Source: an uncultured Alphaproteobacteria bacterium
Lineage (GTDB): Bacteria; Pseudomonadota; Alphaproteobacteria; Reyranellales; Reyranellaceae
Assembly (NCBI GenBank): GCA_903929895.1
Contig: CAIYWM010000350.1
Coordinates: 1 to 19,267, forward strand
DNA length: 19,267 nucleotides
Reading direction: 5' to 3'
The position numbers and the translations under genes were made by a program. Below the pieces are notes generated by a model. It did no database searches. It was not told the origin of the DNA and saw only the letters and a program-made list of their open reading frames with translations. Shown here one piece after another: positions 1 through 8,364 of this stretch. How positions within the stretch are numbered: the stretch's first letter is position 1; the number at the start of each line of letters is the position of its first letter.

Positions 1-105
1 AACTTCAAGCCGGAGTGACGGCCTTTGGCGTTATCTTGAGCATTTGTCGAGGGACGTGAAGACGAAGGACGTCGGTAGTTTACTTCGCTGCCCTGTCAGA
101 TAACT
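1..105. other. Gene-free left edge
   Basis: I see no convincing gene here. The first 18 bases could be the end of a plus-strand frame (NFKPE then TGA), but too little is in the window to judge. Bases around 33-82 hold TTGAG and CGAAGGAC pieces that resemble a decayed copy of the palindromic repeat just to the right. That resemblance is by eye only. Confidence 0.3.
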
Positions 106-186
106 GTCGTCCTGAGCGCAGCGAAGGACCTTGCGTAAAGCACACTCCTTAGCAAGCGTGAGATCCTTCGCTGCGCTCAGGATGAC
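106..186. repeat. REP-like inverted repeat downstream of glnD
   Basis: Two 23-base arms, 106-128 and 164-186, are reverse complements with one mismatch; the core is TCCTGAGCGCAGCGAAGGA. A 35-base spacer with a weak inner CTTGC/GCAAG pairing separates them. The arms would form a strong hairpin in RNA from either strand. It begins 25 bases beyond the glnD stop codon, so it could end or protect the glnD transcript, although no T-tract follows it. The outer motif (TCCTGAG...CGAAGGA) is shared with the longer palindrome at 8365-8478, suggesting one dispersed family. Confidence 0.75.
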
Positions 187-210
187 AAGAGTGGGTAGCA
201 AAACGAGGGG

Positions 211-3003
211 CTATTCAGCTGCCTTCGCCACCGGGTCGAAGCGCGAGTCGAAGTCGCGGATGGCGCTTTCGACGGCCGTGGAGATCTGCTTCAGCTTGTC
301 CTGGTTCACGACCTTCAGGCCGAACAGGTCCTTGACGTAGAACACGTCGACCGCTCGCTCGCCGTAGGTCGTGACGTGCGCGGTGGCGATCTGCAGGTTG
401 AGGCGCGTCAGCGCGCGTGTGACGACGTGCAGGAAGCCTGGCCGGTCGCGGCCGTTGACCTCTATCACCGTGAACGCGTCGGAGGCGTTGTTGTCGATCA
501 GCACCCGCGGCTCGACGGTGAACACGCGGTCGCGCTTGGGCCACGAGCCGCGCTGGCTGTCGAGCTCGCGCTGGATGTCGAGACGGTTGGAAAGCGCCAG
601 CTCCACGCGCGCCGCCAGCCGTGCCAGCCGCTGCGGCCCGTCGAACGGCTTGCCCTCGAGGTCCTGGATCCAGAACGTGTCGAGCGCCATGCCGTTGGCC
701 AGGGTGAAGATCTTGGCGTCCACGATATTGGCGCCACTGATCGCCATAGCGCCGGCGAGACGGGCGAACAGGCCATGCGTGTCGAGCGTGTAGATCGTGA
801 CCTCGGTCACCGAACGCTCATCGTCGACCCTGTGCTCGATGGCGAGCGGCTGTTTGCCCCGTTCGGCGCCCCGCACCAGTTCGGCCTGGCGGACCAGCGT
901 CTCGATCGGGAAGGACAGCCAGTAGGAGGCGTAGCCTCGCGCGAAATGCGCTTCCTTGTCGGCGTCGCTCCAGCCCGGCAGTCGCTTCGCGACCTCGGCC
1001 TGGATGTGCTTGATGCGCTCGGCGCGGCCGCCCATCAGTGTGCCGCCCGACAGGACCTGCTCCGTCGCATTGTAGAGCTGGCGCAGCAGGGCGGCCTTCC
1101 AGTTGTTCCACACGTTCGGGCCCACCGCGCGGATGTCGCACACGGTCAGGACCAGCAGCAGGCGCAGGCGTTCGGGTGACTGGATCAGGGCCGCGAAGGT
1201 TTCGATGGTCTTCGGGTCCATCAGGTCGCGCTGGAACGACGTGGCCGACATGGCCAGGTGATAGCGTACCAGCCAGGCCACGGTTTCGGTCTCGGCAGCG
1301 CTGAGGCCGAGGCGCGGTCCGAGCTGCATCGCCACGTCGGCGCCCAGGACGGAATGATCGCCGCCGCGACCCTTGGCGATGTCGTGCAGCAGCACCGCGA
1401 GATAGAGGACCGGCCGCGACAGGATCTTGTGCACCACGTCGGCCGACAGCGGATGGTCTTCCTTGAGCACGCCCGATTCGATCTTCGAGAGGATGCCGAT
1501 GGCGCGGATCGTGTGCTCGTCGACCGTGTAGGTGTGATACATGTCGTGCTGCGTCTGCGCGACCACCCTGCCGAAATCGGGCACGAAGCGGCCGAACACG
1601 CCGGCCTCGTTGAGGCGCCTCAGCGTCGTCTCGGGATCGTGGCGCGACGTCAGCATCTCCATGAACAGCCGGTTCGCTTCCGGGTCGTTGCGAAGCCTGT
1701 CGACCAGCCGGATGTTCTGCGTGATCAGGCGCAGGGTCGCCGGATGGATGTCGAGATCGTTCTCCTGTGCGACGTGGAAGAGACGCAGGATCGCCACCGG
1801 ATCCTTGGCAAACGAATCGGGTGACGCGACGGCCAGACGTTCGCCGTCGAGGCGGAAGCCTTCGAGCTCGCGCGGCCGCAGGCTTTGCCACAGCGCGGCG
1901 AGCTTGGGCTTGCGACGGCGGCTGTCCTCGAGCGCGGCCACGAAGATGCGCGTCAGGTCGCCAACGGTCTTGGCGTGGAGATAATAGTGCTTGGTGAATC
2001 GCTCGACGCCGCGGCTGCCGGGCCGGTCCTGATAGCCGAGTCGCGTGGCGATCTCGCGTTGAAGATCGAACGAGAGGCGATCGTCGGCGCGGCCCGTCAG
2101 GTAGTGGATGTGGCAGCGCACGGTTGAAAGGAAGCGCTCGGCCCGCTCGAAATGCCGCGCCTCCTCGCGGGTGAGCACGCCCTTGGCGACCAGCTCGCCG
2201 GGCTCGCTCACCCGGTAGAGATACTTTGCGATCCAGAACAGCAGGTGCAGGTCGCGCAGCCCGCCCTTGCCTTCCTTGACGTTGGGCTCGACGACGTAGC
2301 GCGAATCGCCCATGCGCTGATGACGCTGGTCGCGTTCCGCCAGCTTGGCATCGACGAAGTCGCGGCCGTCGCCGACGTAGAACTTCTGCGCGAAGCCGCG
2401 CTGCAGTTCGTCGAACAGGTCGCGGTCGCCCCACAGGTAGCGCGCCTCCAGCAGGGCGGTGCGGATCGTCTGGTCGCGCTCGGCATAGCGCAGGCTCTCC
2501 TCGACCGTGCGGGTCGCGTGGCCGACCTTGAGGCCGAGGTCCCACAGCAGATAGAGCATGAACTCGACGATCTGCTCGCCGCGCGGCGTCTGCTTGTAGG
2601 GGCGCAGGAACAAGAGATCGATGTCGGACAGCGGCGCCAGCTCGCCGCGGCCATAGCCGCCGGTCGCGACCACGCCCAGCCGTTCGGCAGCGCTGGGATT
2701 GGCCGCCGGATAGGCGTGCTGGTCGGCGAAGTCGAACAGGACCCGGATGATCTGGTCCATCAGATAGGAGGTCGCGGCCAGCACCGCCGGCCCGTCATTC
2801 TTGAGCGGGCCCGGCTCCTCGAAGCGGCGGCGGATCTCGGTCCGGCCTTTGGTCAGCGCATCGCGCAGCAGGGCGAGCACCGGAGGGCGCGGCGGCTCGC
2901 TGCCTTCCGGCAGGTCCTCGACCAGATGGGCGAGGGCCGCGTCGAGGGTGCGGCGGCGCACGATGGCGCGGCGGTCCGGGATGTCGTCGTAGGGCTGGGC
3001 CAT
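211..3003 (-). CDS. glnD: Bifunctional uridylyltransferase / uridylyl-removing enzyme GlnD
   Basis: GlnD senses glutamine and adds or removes UMP on PII proteins (GlnB/GlnK), which sets glutamine synthetase activity and Ntr transcription. The 930-residue product has the full family architecture. The nucleotidyltransferase motif GGYGRGELAPLSDIDLLF is at about residues 115-132, with the metal-binding Asp pair at 127 and 129. The PII-uridylyltransferase helical region follows (about 150-450). An HD hydrolase domain has H497, the HD pair at 540-541 and H550 in GGDHSVLG. ACT domain 1 is at about 732-800 and ACT domain 2 at about 844-920. The length is normal for alphaproteobacterial GlnD. The ATG at 3003 lies only 43 bp from the divergent gene at 3047, so the promoters must share or overlap that gap. 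The stop is TAG, followed by the REP-like repeat. No key residue appears lost. Confidence 0.96.
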   Translation of the reverse strand: MAQPYDDIPDRRAIVRRRTLDAALAHLVEDLPEGSEPPRPPVLALLRDALTKGRTEIRRRFEEPGPLKNDGPAVLAATSYLMDQIIRVLFDFADQHAYPAANPSAAERLGVVATGGYGRGELAPLSDIDLLFLRPYKQTPRGEQIVEFMLYLLWDLGLKVGHATRTVEESLRYAERDQTIRTALLEARYLWGDRDLFDELQRGFAQKFYVGDGRDFVDAKLAERDQRHQRMGDSRYVVEPNVKEGKGGLRDLHLLFWIAKYLYRVSEPGELVAKGVLTREEARHFERAERFLSTVRCHIHYLTGRADDRLSFDLQREIATRLGYQDRPGSRGVERFTKHYYLHAKTVGDLTRIFVAALEDSRRRKPKLAALWQSLRPRELEGFRLDGERLAVASPDSFAKDPVAILRLFHVAQENDLDIHPATLRLITQNIRLVDRLRNDPEANRLFMEMLTSRHDPETTLRRLNEAGVFGRFVPDFGRVVAQTQHDMYHTYTVDEHTIRAIGILSKIESGVLKEDHPLSADVVHKILSRPVLYLAVLLHDIAKGRGGDHSVLGADVAMQLGPRLGLSAAETETVAWLVRYHLAMSATSFQRDLMDPKTIETFAALIQSPERLRLLLVLTVCDIRAVGPNVWNNWKAALLRQLYNATEQVLSGGTLMGGRAERIKHIQAEVAKRLPGWSDADKEAHFARGYASYWLSFPIETLVRQAELVRGAERGKQPLAIEHRVDDERSVTEVTIYTLDTHGLFARLAGAMAISGANIVDAKIFTLANGMALDTFWIQDLEGKPFDGPQRLARLAARVELALSNRLDIQRELDSQRGSWPKRDRVFTVEPRVLIDNNASDAFTVIEVNGRDRPGFLHVVTRALTRLNLQIATAHVTTYGERAVDVFYVKDLFGLKVVNQDKLKQISTAVESAIRDFDSRFDPVAKAAE

Positions 3004-3030
3004 GGCGGGCAGATACTACAGGGCGGTGAT

Positions 3031-3045
3031 GGCCTAAAGTAGGCC
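3031..3045. promoter_or_regulatory. Perfect dyad in the glnD / binding-protein divergent gap
   Basis: GGCCTA-AAG-TAGGCC is a perfect 6-bp inverted repeat with a 3-base loop, ending one base before the ATG at 3047. In the plus-strand transcript it would be a hairpin covering the weak ribosome-binding region (GTAGG). As DNA it could be an operator serving both divergent genes. The symmetry is directly visible; the function is inferred and chance is possible at this length. Confidence 0.35.
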
Positions 3046-3046
3046 C

Positions 3047-3952
3047 ATGAACGAACCTCCGCGCCAGCCGTTCACCCTCGCGGTTTTCACCAAGAACCGT
3101 GTGAATCCCGCCTATGATGCCGCCCGGCTTGCCGTCGACCGTGTCGCGGCCGAGGCGGGTGCCCGCACGGTGCACTATGTGCCGGCCACGCCCGACCATG
3201 TGGGCGAGCAGAAAGCGCTGGTGGCCGAAGCGCTGGCGTCGCGGCCGGATGCCGTCCTCTTCAACCCGACCGACGACGTCGCCATGGAGGAGGATGTGGC
3301 GCGGATTTCCGCAGCCGGAATTCCCGTGGCGGTGTTCATCAACCGCATGAACGTGCCGGTCCTGACGTTCGTGGGCTCGGACGATGTCCGCGTGGGCGAA
3401 TCGATCGCCCGGGCCCTGTTCCAGGGTCTGGGCGGTACGGGGAAGGTCGTGGCGCTGGACGGCACGCCGGGCGCCCGCACCGCGCGCGACCGGACCGAGG
3501 GGCTGAAGCGGGCGCTGGCGGAAAGTCCCGGGATCGAGCTGGTGGGATCGAGGATCGGCTATCTCCAGGAGGCCCCGGCCCGGAAGGCGATGGAAGAGCT
3601 GCTGCAGGCCCATCCGCAGATCGACGGCGTATGGACGGCCAACGACGTCATGGCCTTCGGGGCGCTGACGGCGCTGCAGGAGGCCGGGCGGACCGCGACC
3701 GTCGTCGGGATCAACGGCCTGCCGGCCGCGATCGGGTACATCGAGCGAGGCACCATGCTGGCGAGCGTCGATTTCAGCGCCTTCAATATTGCGGCCATTG
3801 CCACCCAGGCCGTGCTGCGGCATCTCGCCGGCCAGCCGGTGCCGCCCGAGATCATGGTGCCGGCGGAGCTGATCGACCGCTCGAACTGCGATCGCTGGAA
3901 GGTGCCGTTCGCGCAACGGCCGATCCCGACTTGGGCCGATTTCGTGCGATAG
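3047..3952 (+). CDS. Periplasmic-binding-protein-fold (sugar-type) protein without signal peptide
   Basis: The 301-residue product resembles the type I periplasmic binding fold used by sugar ABC transporter binding proteins and LacI-type regulators. The N-terminal lobe opens LAVFTKNRVNPAYDAARLAVDRVAAEAG, continues to a DAVLFNPTDD strand at about 68-77 and a GIPVAVFINR strand at 91-100. A hinge-like PGARTARDRTEGLKRAL region and an IDGVWTANDVMAFGALTAL segment typical of the C-terminal lobe follow. It has neither the export signal of a binding protein nor the HTH of a LacI regulator, and an in-frame TAA at 3035-3037 rules out an upstream extension that could add one. No ABC permease or ATPase gene is adjacent. 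It is probably a cytoplasmic ligand-binding protein or sensor, or a relic. It starts a plus-strand run with the HhH gene (11-bp gap) and mnmE. The ligand is unknown. Confidence 0.8.
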   Translation: MNEPPRQPFTLAVFTKNRVNPAYDAARLAVDRVAAEAGARTVHYVPATPDHVGEQKALVAEALASRPDAVLFNPTDDVAMEEDVARISAAGIPVAVFINRMNVPVLTFVGSDDVRVGESIARALFQGLGGTGKVVALDGTPGARTARDRTEGLKRALAESPGIELVGSRIGYLQEAPARKAMEELLQAHPQIDGVWTANDVMAFGALTALQEAGRTATVVGINGLPAAIGYIERGTMLASVDFSAFNIAAIATQAVLRHLAGQPVPPEIMVPAELIDRSNCDRWKVPFAQRPIPTWADFVR

Positions 3953-3963
3953 TGACCGCCATC

Positions 3964-4305
3964 ATGTCGTTCAAAGTCTTCCTCGCGACGATGGCGATTC
4001 TGCTGAGCAGCGGCGCCGTCCATGCGCAGGGCGCGCGCCCTGCCCCGCCGGCGGCTCCTGCAGCCTCCGGTCAGATCGACCTGAACAGCGCCAGTCGCGA
4101 CGATCTCATGTCGCTCGACGGGATCGGCGAGGTGCGCGCCGACGCCATCATCCGGGCGCGGCCCTTCAAGGCCAAGACCGAGCTGGTCGAGCGGCGCCTG
4201 ATTCCCGAGGCGCTGTACGAGAAGATCGCCGACAAGGTCATGGCGCGCCCGGTGCCTGCCGCCCCCGCGCCGCGCCCCGCTCAACCGGCGCCCAAGCGGA
4301 CGTGA
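3964..4305 (+). CDS. Small secreted helix-hairpin-helix protein (ComEA-like domain)
   Basis: This 113-residue protein begins with a signal peptide: positive residue K4, a hydrophobic stretch at about 5-19, and likely cleavage after VHA at residue 21. An Ala/Pro-rich linker is followed by one helix-hairpin-helix unit at about 38-70 (IDLNSASRDDLMSLDGIGEV, then RADAIIRARPF). The tail is again Ala/Pro-rich and basic (ending PAPKRT). HhH domains of this ComEA type bind DNA or act in protein contacts; nothing here shows DNA uptake, and no other competence gene is nearby. I chose the ATG at 3964 because it opens the signal peptide. The stop TGA overlaps the GTG start of mnmE in GTGA, so the two are probably translationally coupled. 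Confidence 0.8.
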   Translation: MSFKVFLATMAILLSSGAVHAQGARPAPPAAPAASGQIDLNSASRDDLMSLDGIGEVRADAIIRARPFKAKTELVERRLIPEALYEKIADKVMARPVPAAPAPRPAQPAPKRT

Positions 4306-5645
4306 CCGACGCCACGATCTACGCGCTGGGGACGCCGACGCCCACGCGCGCGCATCCCGGCGCGCTCGCGGTCGTTCGGCTGAGCGGGCCACGCGCGGGC
4401 AACGCGGTGGAGCAGCTCACCCGCAAGCCTCTGCCAACGCCGCGCCGCATGGTCCTGCGCACGCTGGTGGATCCCTCGACCGGCGAGGCCTTCGACAAGG
4501 GGCTGGTGGTCTGGTTCGCAGCACCCGATACCGAGACCGGCGAGCCGATGGCCGAGCTGCATCTTCACGGCGGCCGCGCCGTCGTGGGCGCGGCGCTGGA
4601 GGCCCTCGCCCATCTCGGTTTCTGCCGCCTGGCCGAACCGGGCGAGTTCACGCGCCGCGCCTTCGAGCAGGGCAAGCTCGACCTCACCGAAGCCGAGGGC
4701 ATCGCCGATCTGGTGGCGGCCGAGACGGCGGCGCAGCGGCGACAGGCGCTGCAGCAGATGGATGGCGCGCTGCACCGGCTCTACGAGGACTGGCGCAGCA
4801 GGGGCTTGCGGGCACTGGCCCATCTCGAGGCGGCGATCGACTTTCCTGACGAGGATCTGCCCGAGGGGCTGGCCGACGAGGTGCGTGTCGCCGTGACCGG
4901 CCTGCAGGAGGCGATCGCGGTCCACCTGAAAGATCGTCGCGGCGAGCGGCTGCGCGACGGCCTGTCCATCGCCATCATCGGACCACCGAATGCGGGCAAG
5001 TCCTCGCTTCTCAACCTCCTCGCCCGGCGCGAGGCGGCGATCGTCTCGGAGACCGCCGGCACGACGCGCGACGTGATCGAGGTGCATCTCGATCTCGGCG
5101 GCTGGCCGGTGGTGCTGGCCGACACCGCGGGCCTGCGCGACTCAGGCGATGCGATCGAGCAGGAGGGCGTGCGGCGCGCGCGCGCGCGGGCGGCGGCGGC
5201 CGACCTGCGCGTACTGGTCCTCGACGCTTCCGGCGACTGGCGTTCGGAAATGCAGACCATCACCCGGTCGACCGAACGCTGGAATCCCGAGCGGGACATC
5301 TTGGTGGCGAACAAGGCCGATCTCGTGGCGATCGACGATCCCGGCGTCGTCGCTTTGTCCACCAGGAGCGGGACCGGCCTGCCCCGGTTGCTGGCTCGGC
5401 TGGAAGCGTCCGCCGAAGCGTCGATGCAGGAAGGAGCTGGCGCACCGCCGCTCACGCGCGCGCGCCATCGCGAGGCGCTGCTGGAATGCCACGCGTCGCT
5501 GGAACGCGCGCTGTACGCACCGGAGGTCGCGCTGGCGGCGGAAGATCTTCGACTGGCCCTGCGCGCTCTTGGGCGCATCACCGGGACCGTGCGCCTGGAC
5601 GAACTCCTCGACGTGATCTTCCGGGACTTCTGCATCGGCAAGTAG
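4302..5645 (+). CDS. mnmE: tRNA uridine-5-carboxymethylaminomethyl modification GTPase MnmE
   Basis: MnmE works with MnmG to install the (carboxymethyl)aminomethyl group at C5 of the wobble uridine in certain tRNAs. The 447-residue product has the N-terminal tetrahydrofolate-binding domain (about 1-118, with GEFTRRAF at 114-121), a helical domain, and an inserted G domain. The G domain has G1 GPPNAGKSS at 227-235, GTTRD at 253-257, DTAG at 274-277 and NKAD at 337-340. It ends in the hallmark FCIGK, whose Cys is needed for modification. The length is normal. The start is a GTG at 4302 overlapping the preceding stop by four bases; the N-terminus from there (MTDATIYALGTP) fits the family. Its partner mnmG lies about 6.7 kb downstream, separated by the B12 import locus. 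Confidence 0.97.
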   Translation: MTDATIYALGTPTPTRAHPGALAVVRLSGPRAGNAVEQLTRKPLPTPRRMVLRTLVDPSTGEAFDKGLVVWFAAPDTETGEPMAELHLHGGRAVVGAALEALAHLGFCRLAEPGEFTRRAFEQGKLDLTEAEGIADLVAAETAAQRRQALQQMDGALHRLYEDWRSRGLRALAHLEAAIDFPDEDLPEGLADEVRVAVTGLQEAIAVHLKDRRGERLRDGLSIAIIGPPNAGKSSLLNLLARREAAIVSETAGTTRDVIEVHLDLGGWPVVLADTAGLRDSGDAIEQEGVRRARARAAAADLRVLVLDASGDWRSEMQTITRSTERWNPERDILVANKADLVAIDDPGVVALSTRSGTGLPRLLARLEASAEASMQEGAGAPPLTRARHREALLECHASLERALYAPEVALAAEDLRLALRALGRITGTVRLDELLDVIFRDFCIGK

Positions 5646-5660
5646 CGATCGAAGCGATCG
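5646..5660. terminator. Short hairpin directly after the mnmE stop
   Basis: CGATCG-AAG-CGATCG starts at the base after the mnmE TAG and can fold into a 6-bp stem with a 3-base loop. No T-run follows, so it is at best a weak or Rho-assisted 3' end. The remainder of the 147-bp gap between the convergent genes mnmE and btuD (5646-5792) shows nothing else I can name. Confidence 0.25.
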
Positions 5661-5792
5661 ACCTAAAGGCTGGAACGGGGCAAAGAATCGTGCGGGCCGG
5701 CGGTCATGGCCAGCCGAGCCGAGGAGCCCGGATGCTGCAGATCGCCGAGAAGATCATCGTTCAGCAGAATGCAAAGTTCGATCCGACGCGCT

Positions 5793-6578
5793 TCACCGCT
5801 CCCAGGCCACCGGCTGGGAGATCCCGTCGATGGTGACGTGGCGGAAGGTGACGCCGTAGGCGACGTCGATCACGCCGGCCGCGAGTGCAACAGTGGGTGG
5901 ACCGTCGGCGGCGACCTTGTGGTTGGCCAGTACGACGATTCGGTCGGCGAAGCGGGCGGCGAGGCCCAGGTCATGCAGCACCACGATCACGCAGGCGCCG
6001 CGAGCGGCTTCGGCCCGCAGGATGCTCATGGCTTCCAACGCGTTAGCGGGGTCGAGGCTGGCGACCGGCTCGTCGGCCAGGAAGACCGCGGCTTCGGTGG
6101 CGAGCGCCCGCGCCATCATCATGCGGGCCCGCTCGCCCTGGGACATCGTGTCGATGGGCCGGTCCGCAAGGCCCACGCCGTCCACGCGTTCGAGCGCGCG
6201 CTGGATCGCCTCCACATCCTGGGTCCTGAGGGGGCGGCTGAGATTGGCGCCATGCGGCAGGCGGCCGAGCGCCACGAGGTCGCGCGCGCGCAAGGGCCAG
6301 TAGGCGGAAGCCGCTTGCGGAAGGTAGGCGATGCTCCAGGCGCGAATGGCGGGACCGAGCGAGGCCAGCGGCTGACCGCGCAGCTGCACCTGCCCGGCCG
6401 CCGGCGTATCGAGGCCGGCGAGATGGCGCAGCAGGGTCGTCTTGCCCGCGCCGTTGGGCCCGACGATGGCGGTGACGTGGCCCGCGTCGAAAGCGAGATC
6501 GATGCCGTCGAGGACCACCGCATGGTCGCGGCGACTCACGAGGCCGCGTACGGAAAGGGCGCTGCCGGTCGTGGTCAT
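5793..6578 (-). CDS. btuD: Vitamin B12 / siderophore-type ABC importer ATP-binding protein
   Basis: This is the ATPase subunit of the BtuCDF-type importer; it hydrolyses ATP at the inner face of the cytoplasmic membrane to drive uptake through BtuC. The 261-residue product has Walker A GPNGAGKT at 40-47, Q-loop Q88 (YLPQ), a signature MSQGE at 145-149 (a variant of LSGGQ), Walker B VFLADE at 165-170 and switch His 202. The ATG at 6578 overlaps the btuC stop (ATGA), showing translational coupling. It is the last gene of the btuF-btuC-btuD unit. The family also carries ferric siderophores and haem; B12 is assigned from the riboswitch-controlled btuB upstream on the same strand. Confidence 0.9.
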   Translation of the reverse strand: MTTTGSALSVRGLVSRRDHAVVLDGIDLAFDAGHVTAIVGPNGAGKTTLLRHLAGLDTPAAGQVQLRGQPLASLGPAIRAWSIAYLPQAASAYWPLRARDLVALGRLPHGANLSRPLRTQDVEAIQRALERVDGVGLADRPIDTMSQGERARMMMARALATEAAVFLADEPVASLDPANALEAMSILRAEAARGACVIVVLHDLGLAARFADRIVVLANHKVAADGPPTVALAAGVIDVAYGVTFRHVTIDGISQPVAWER

Positions 6579-7531
6579 GCTGCGAGCCAGGCGGCGTGGG
6601 CCTTGCGCACGGCACGCACCAGGAAGGGTGCGCCGACCAGCGAGGTGAAGACGCCGAGCTGGAGTTCGGACGCGGTCGGCAGCAGACGCACCGCGACGTC
6701 GGCGCCCAGCACGAGCGCGGCGCCGACCAGCATCGAGGGAACCAGCGTTGCCCCCGGGCGGAAGCCCACCTTGGCGCGGACGAGATGCGGCGCGATCAGG
6801 CCCACGAAGCCGATGACGCCCGCCACCGAGGTGGCCGCTCCGACCATCAGGCCGACACCGAGGGTGAGCCTGAGGCCCAGCGATCTCGTATCGGCGCCGA
6901 GGCTGCGCGCCGTGTCCTCCCCCAGCGACAGGGCGTCGAGCCAGCGGCCGGCTCCCAGTACGATGGCTGCGCCCAGGATCATGAACGGCGCGGCCATCGC
7001 GAGATAGTGCAGGTCGCGGTCGACGATAGAGCCGGCCAGCCAGAGCGAGATCTCCTGGTAGGCGAAAGGGTTGGGCGACAGGGCCAGGACCAGGGAGATC
7101 AGTGCCGCGGCGATGGCGTTAATCGCCACGCCCATCAGCAGCAGCGACACGGTTCCCGTCCCCGACCGCACCGCGCCCATCAGCAGCGCGACCGCGACGG
7201 CCGCACCGGTGATGCCCGCGAGCGGCAGCGCCAACGCGAAGGCAGCCGCGAGGCCGCTGTAGAAAGCGCAGACGGCGGCGAAACCCGCACACGCCGACAC
7301 GCCGATGACGCCGGGCTCGGCCAGCGGATTGCGCAGCCAGCCCTGCAGCACCGCACCGCTCAGGCCCAGCACCCCGCCGATCAGCAGCCCCAGGGTGGCG
7401 CGCGGCAGGCGCAGCTCCCAGACGATGGCCCAGCCGACCTCGTTGCCCAGGCGCCACGGCCACCAGGCCGGACCGACCGCCAACGACAGCAGGAAGAGCA
7501 CGGCCACCAGCAGGAGGAGCCAGCGATTCAT
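6575..7531 (-). CDS. btuC: Vitamin B12-type ABC importer permease (FecCD/BtuC family)
   Basis: This is the membrane channel subunit of the importer. The 318-residue product is strongly hydrophobic, with roughly nine to ten predicted membrane helices, consistent with the ten-helix BtuC/FecCD family. Family landmarks include LRLPRATLGLLIGGVLGLSG near residues 43-62, a RNPLAEPGVIGVSACAGF stretch at about 67-84, and GFVGLIAPHLVR in the C-terminal third, the cytoplasmic loop that contacts the ATPase. The ATG at 7531 overlaps the btuF stop by four bases, and its TGA overlaps the btuD start, so the three are one translational unit. The open frame runs on upstream of this ATG, but that extension is only the antisense or shifted frame of btuF. 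Confidence 0.92.
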   Translation of the reverse strand: MNRWLLLLVAVLFLLSLAVGPAWWPWRLGNEVGWAIVWELRLPRATLGLLIGGVLGLSGAVLQGWLRNPLAEPGVIGVSACAGFAAVCAFYSGLAAAFALALPLAGITGAAVAVALLMGAVRSGTGTVSLLLMGVAINAIAAALISLVLALSPNPFAYQEISLWLAGSIVDRDLHYLAMAAPFMILGAAIVLGAGRWLDALSLGEDTARSLGADTRSLGLRLTLGVGLMVGAATSVAGVIGFVGLIAPHLVRAKVGFRPGATLVPSMLVGAALVLGADVAVRLLPTASELQLGVFTSLVGAPFLVRAVRKAHAAWLAA

Positions 7532-8346
7532 CGCCGCGCCTCCGTCAGGCGTCGCATGACCTCGAAATTGTCCGGGCCGGCACAGATTGAAAACCGGGTC
7601 GGCACCGATGCGAGCTTCGTCTTGCCGGCCAGGGCGAGCAGCGCGTGATGGCCGACGAACTCGGTGGCGCGGGCCGGGTTGTCGTTGGCGGTTCCGTCGA
7701 ACACCAGGAGGTCGGGCTGGCCGGCGAGAACGGTTTCGAGCGACAGGCGGCCGAAGGAGCCGATGCCGAGCTCGGCGGCGAGATTGCGGTAACCGGACAG
7801 TCGCAGCAGCTCGTCCATCAGGCTGTCCCTCCCCGACGTGCCGCGATTGGCCTCGAGATAGACCGCCGTGCCGCGGGGAGCGCCGGACCAGGTCAGCCGG
7901 CGACGCTCCCTCTGCATGCCGGCGATCAGGCTCCGGCCAGCGTCGTCGCGGCCGAGCGCCTTCGCCATCTGCTCGATGACGGTCTCGGCCTCGCCGATCG
8001 ACGTCGCCCACGGAAATTCGAGGACCTGCACGCCCGCCCCTCGCAGCAGCCGCTTCAGGGAAGCGTGCGAGCCCTGGCCCAGGATCACGAGGTCTGGCCG
8101 CAGGGTCAGGATCGATTCGAAGGAATCGCGCACCGGGGCGAGGGCGGCGGCCTGGTCGGCCAGCGCGGAGAGGCGCGGGTCCTGCGAGAGGTAGCTGACG
8201 CCCACCAGCTGTCCGGGCGCGGCAAGGCGCAGCGCCATCTGGTCGAGGCAGAGATTGAGGGTCACCACCCGCTGCGGAGCCTGCGCGGCGGCCGGGAGGG
8301 CCAAGAATAGCAGCACGAAGCATGCGAAGCTGCGGAGGAGCGCCAT
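7528..8346 (-). CDS. btuF: Periplasmic cobalamin-binding protein (BtuF-like)
   Basis: BtuF captures corrinoid in the periplasm and delivers it to BtuCD. The 272-residue product has a clear signal peptide (hydrophobic residues about 6-20, cleavage near AAAQA at 19-23). After it comes the class III binding-protein fold: RVVTLNLCLDQMALRLA near 26-42, LRPDLVILG at 82-90, and a central helix before the C-lobe with GSFGRLSLETVLAGQPDLLV near 196-215. Glu 78 and Glu 204 are candidates for the salt bridges to BtuC. I chose the ATG at 8346; a TTG two codons upstream is possible. No strong Shine-Dalgarno sequence is visible. A 176-bp gap holding a large palindrome separates it from the upstream hydrolase gene. 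A haem or siderophore ligand is possible, but context favours B12. Confidence 0.85.
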   Translation of the reverse strand: MALLRSFACFVLLFLALPAAAQAPQRVVTLNLCLDQMALRLAAPGQLVGVSYLSQDPRLSALADQAAALAPVRDSFESILTLRPDLVILGQGSHASLKRLLRGAGVQVLEFPWATSIGEAETVIEQMAKALGRDDAGRSLIAGMQRERRRLTWSGAPRGTAVYLEANRGTSGRDSLMDELLRLSGYRNLAAELGIGSFGRLSLETVLAGQPDLLVFDGTANDNPARATEFVGHHALLALAGKTKLASVPTRFSICAGPDNFEVMRRLTEARR

Positions 8347-8364
8347 CGTCAAAGTTCGACAACG

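Noticed and set aside
818..2545. 575-codon minus-strand open frame overlapping glnD
   Set aside because: It is a shifted frame of glnD, rich in Arg, Pro and Ala with no recognisable domain.
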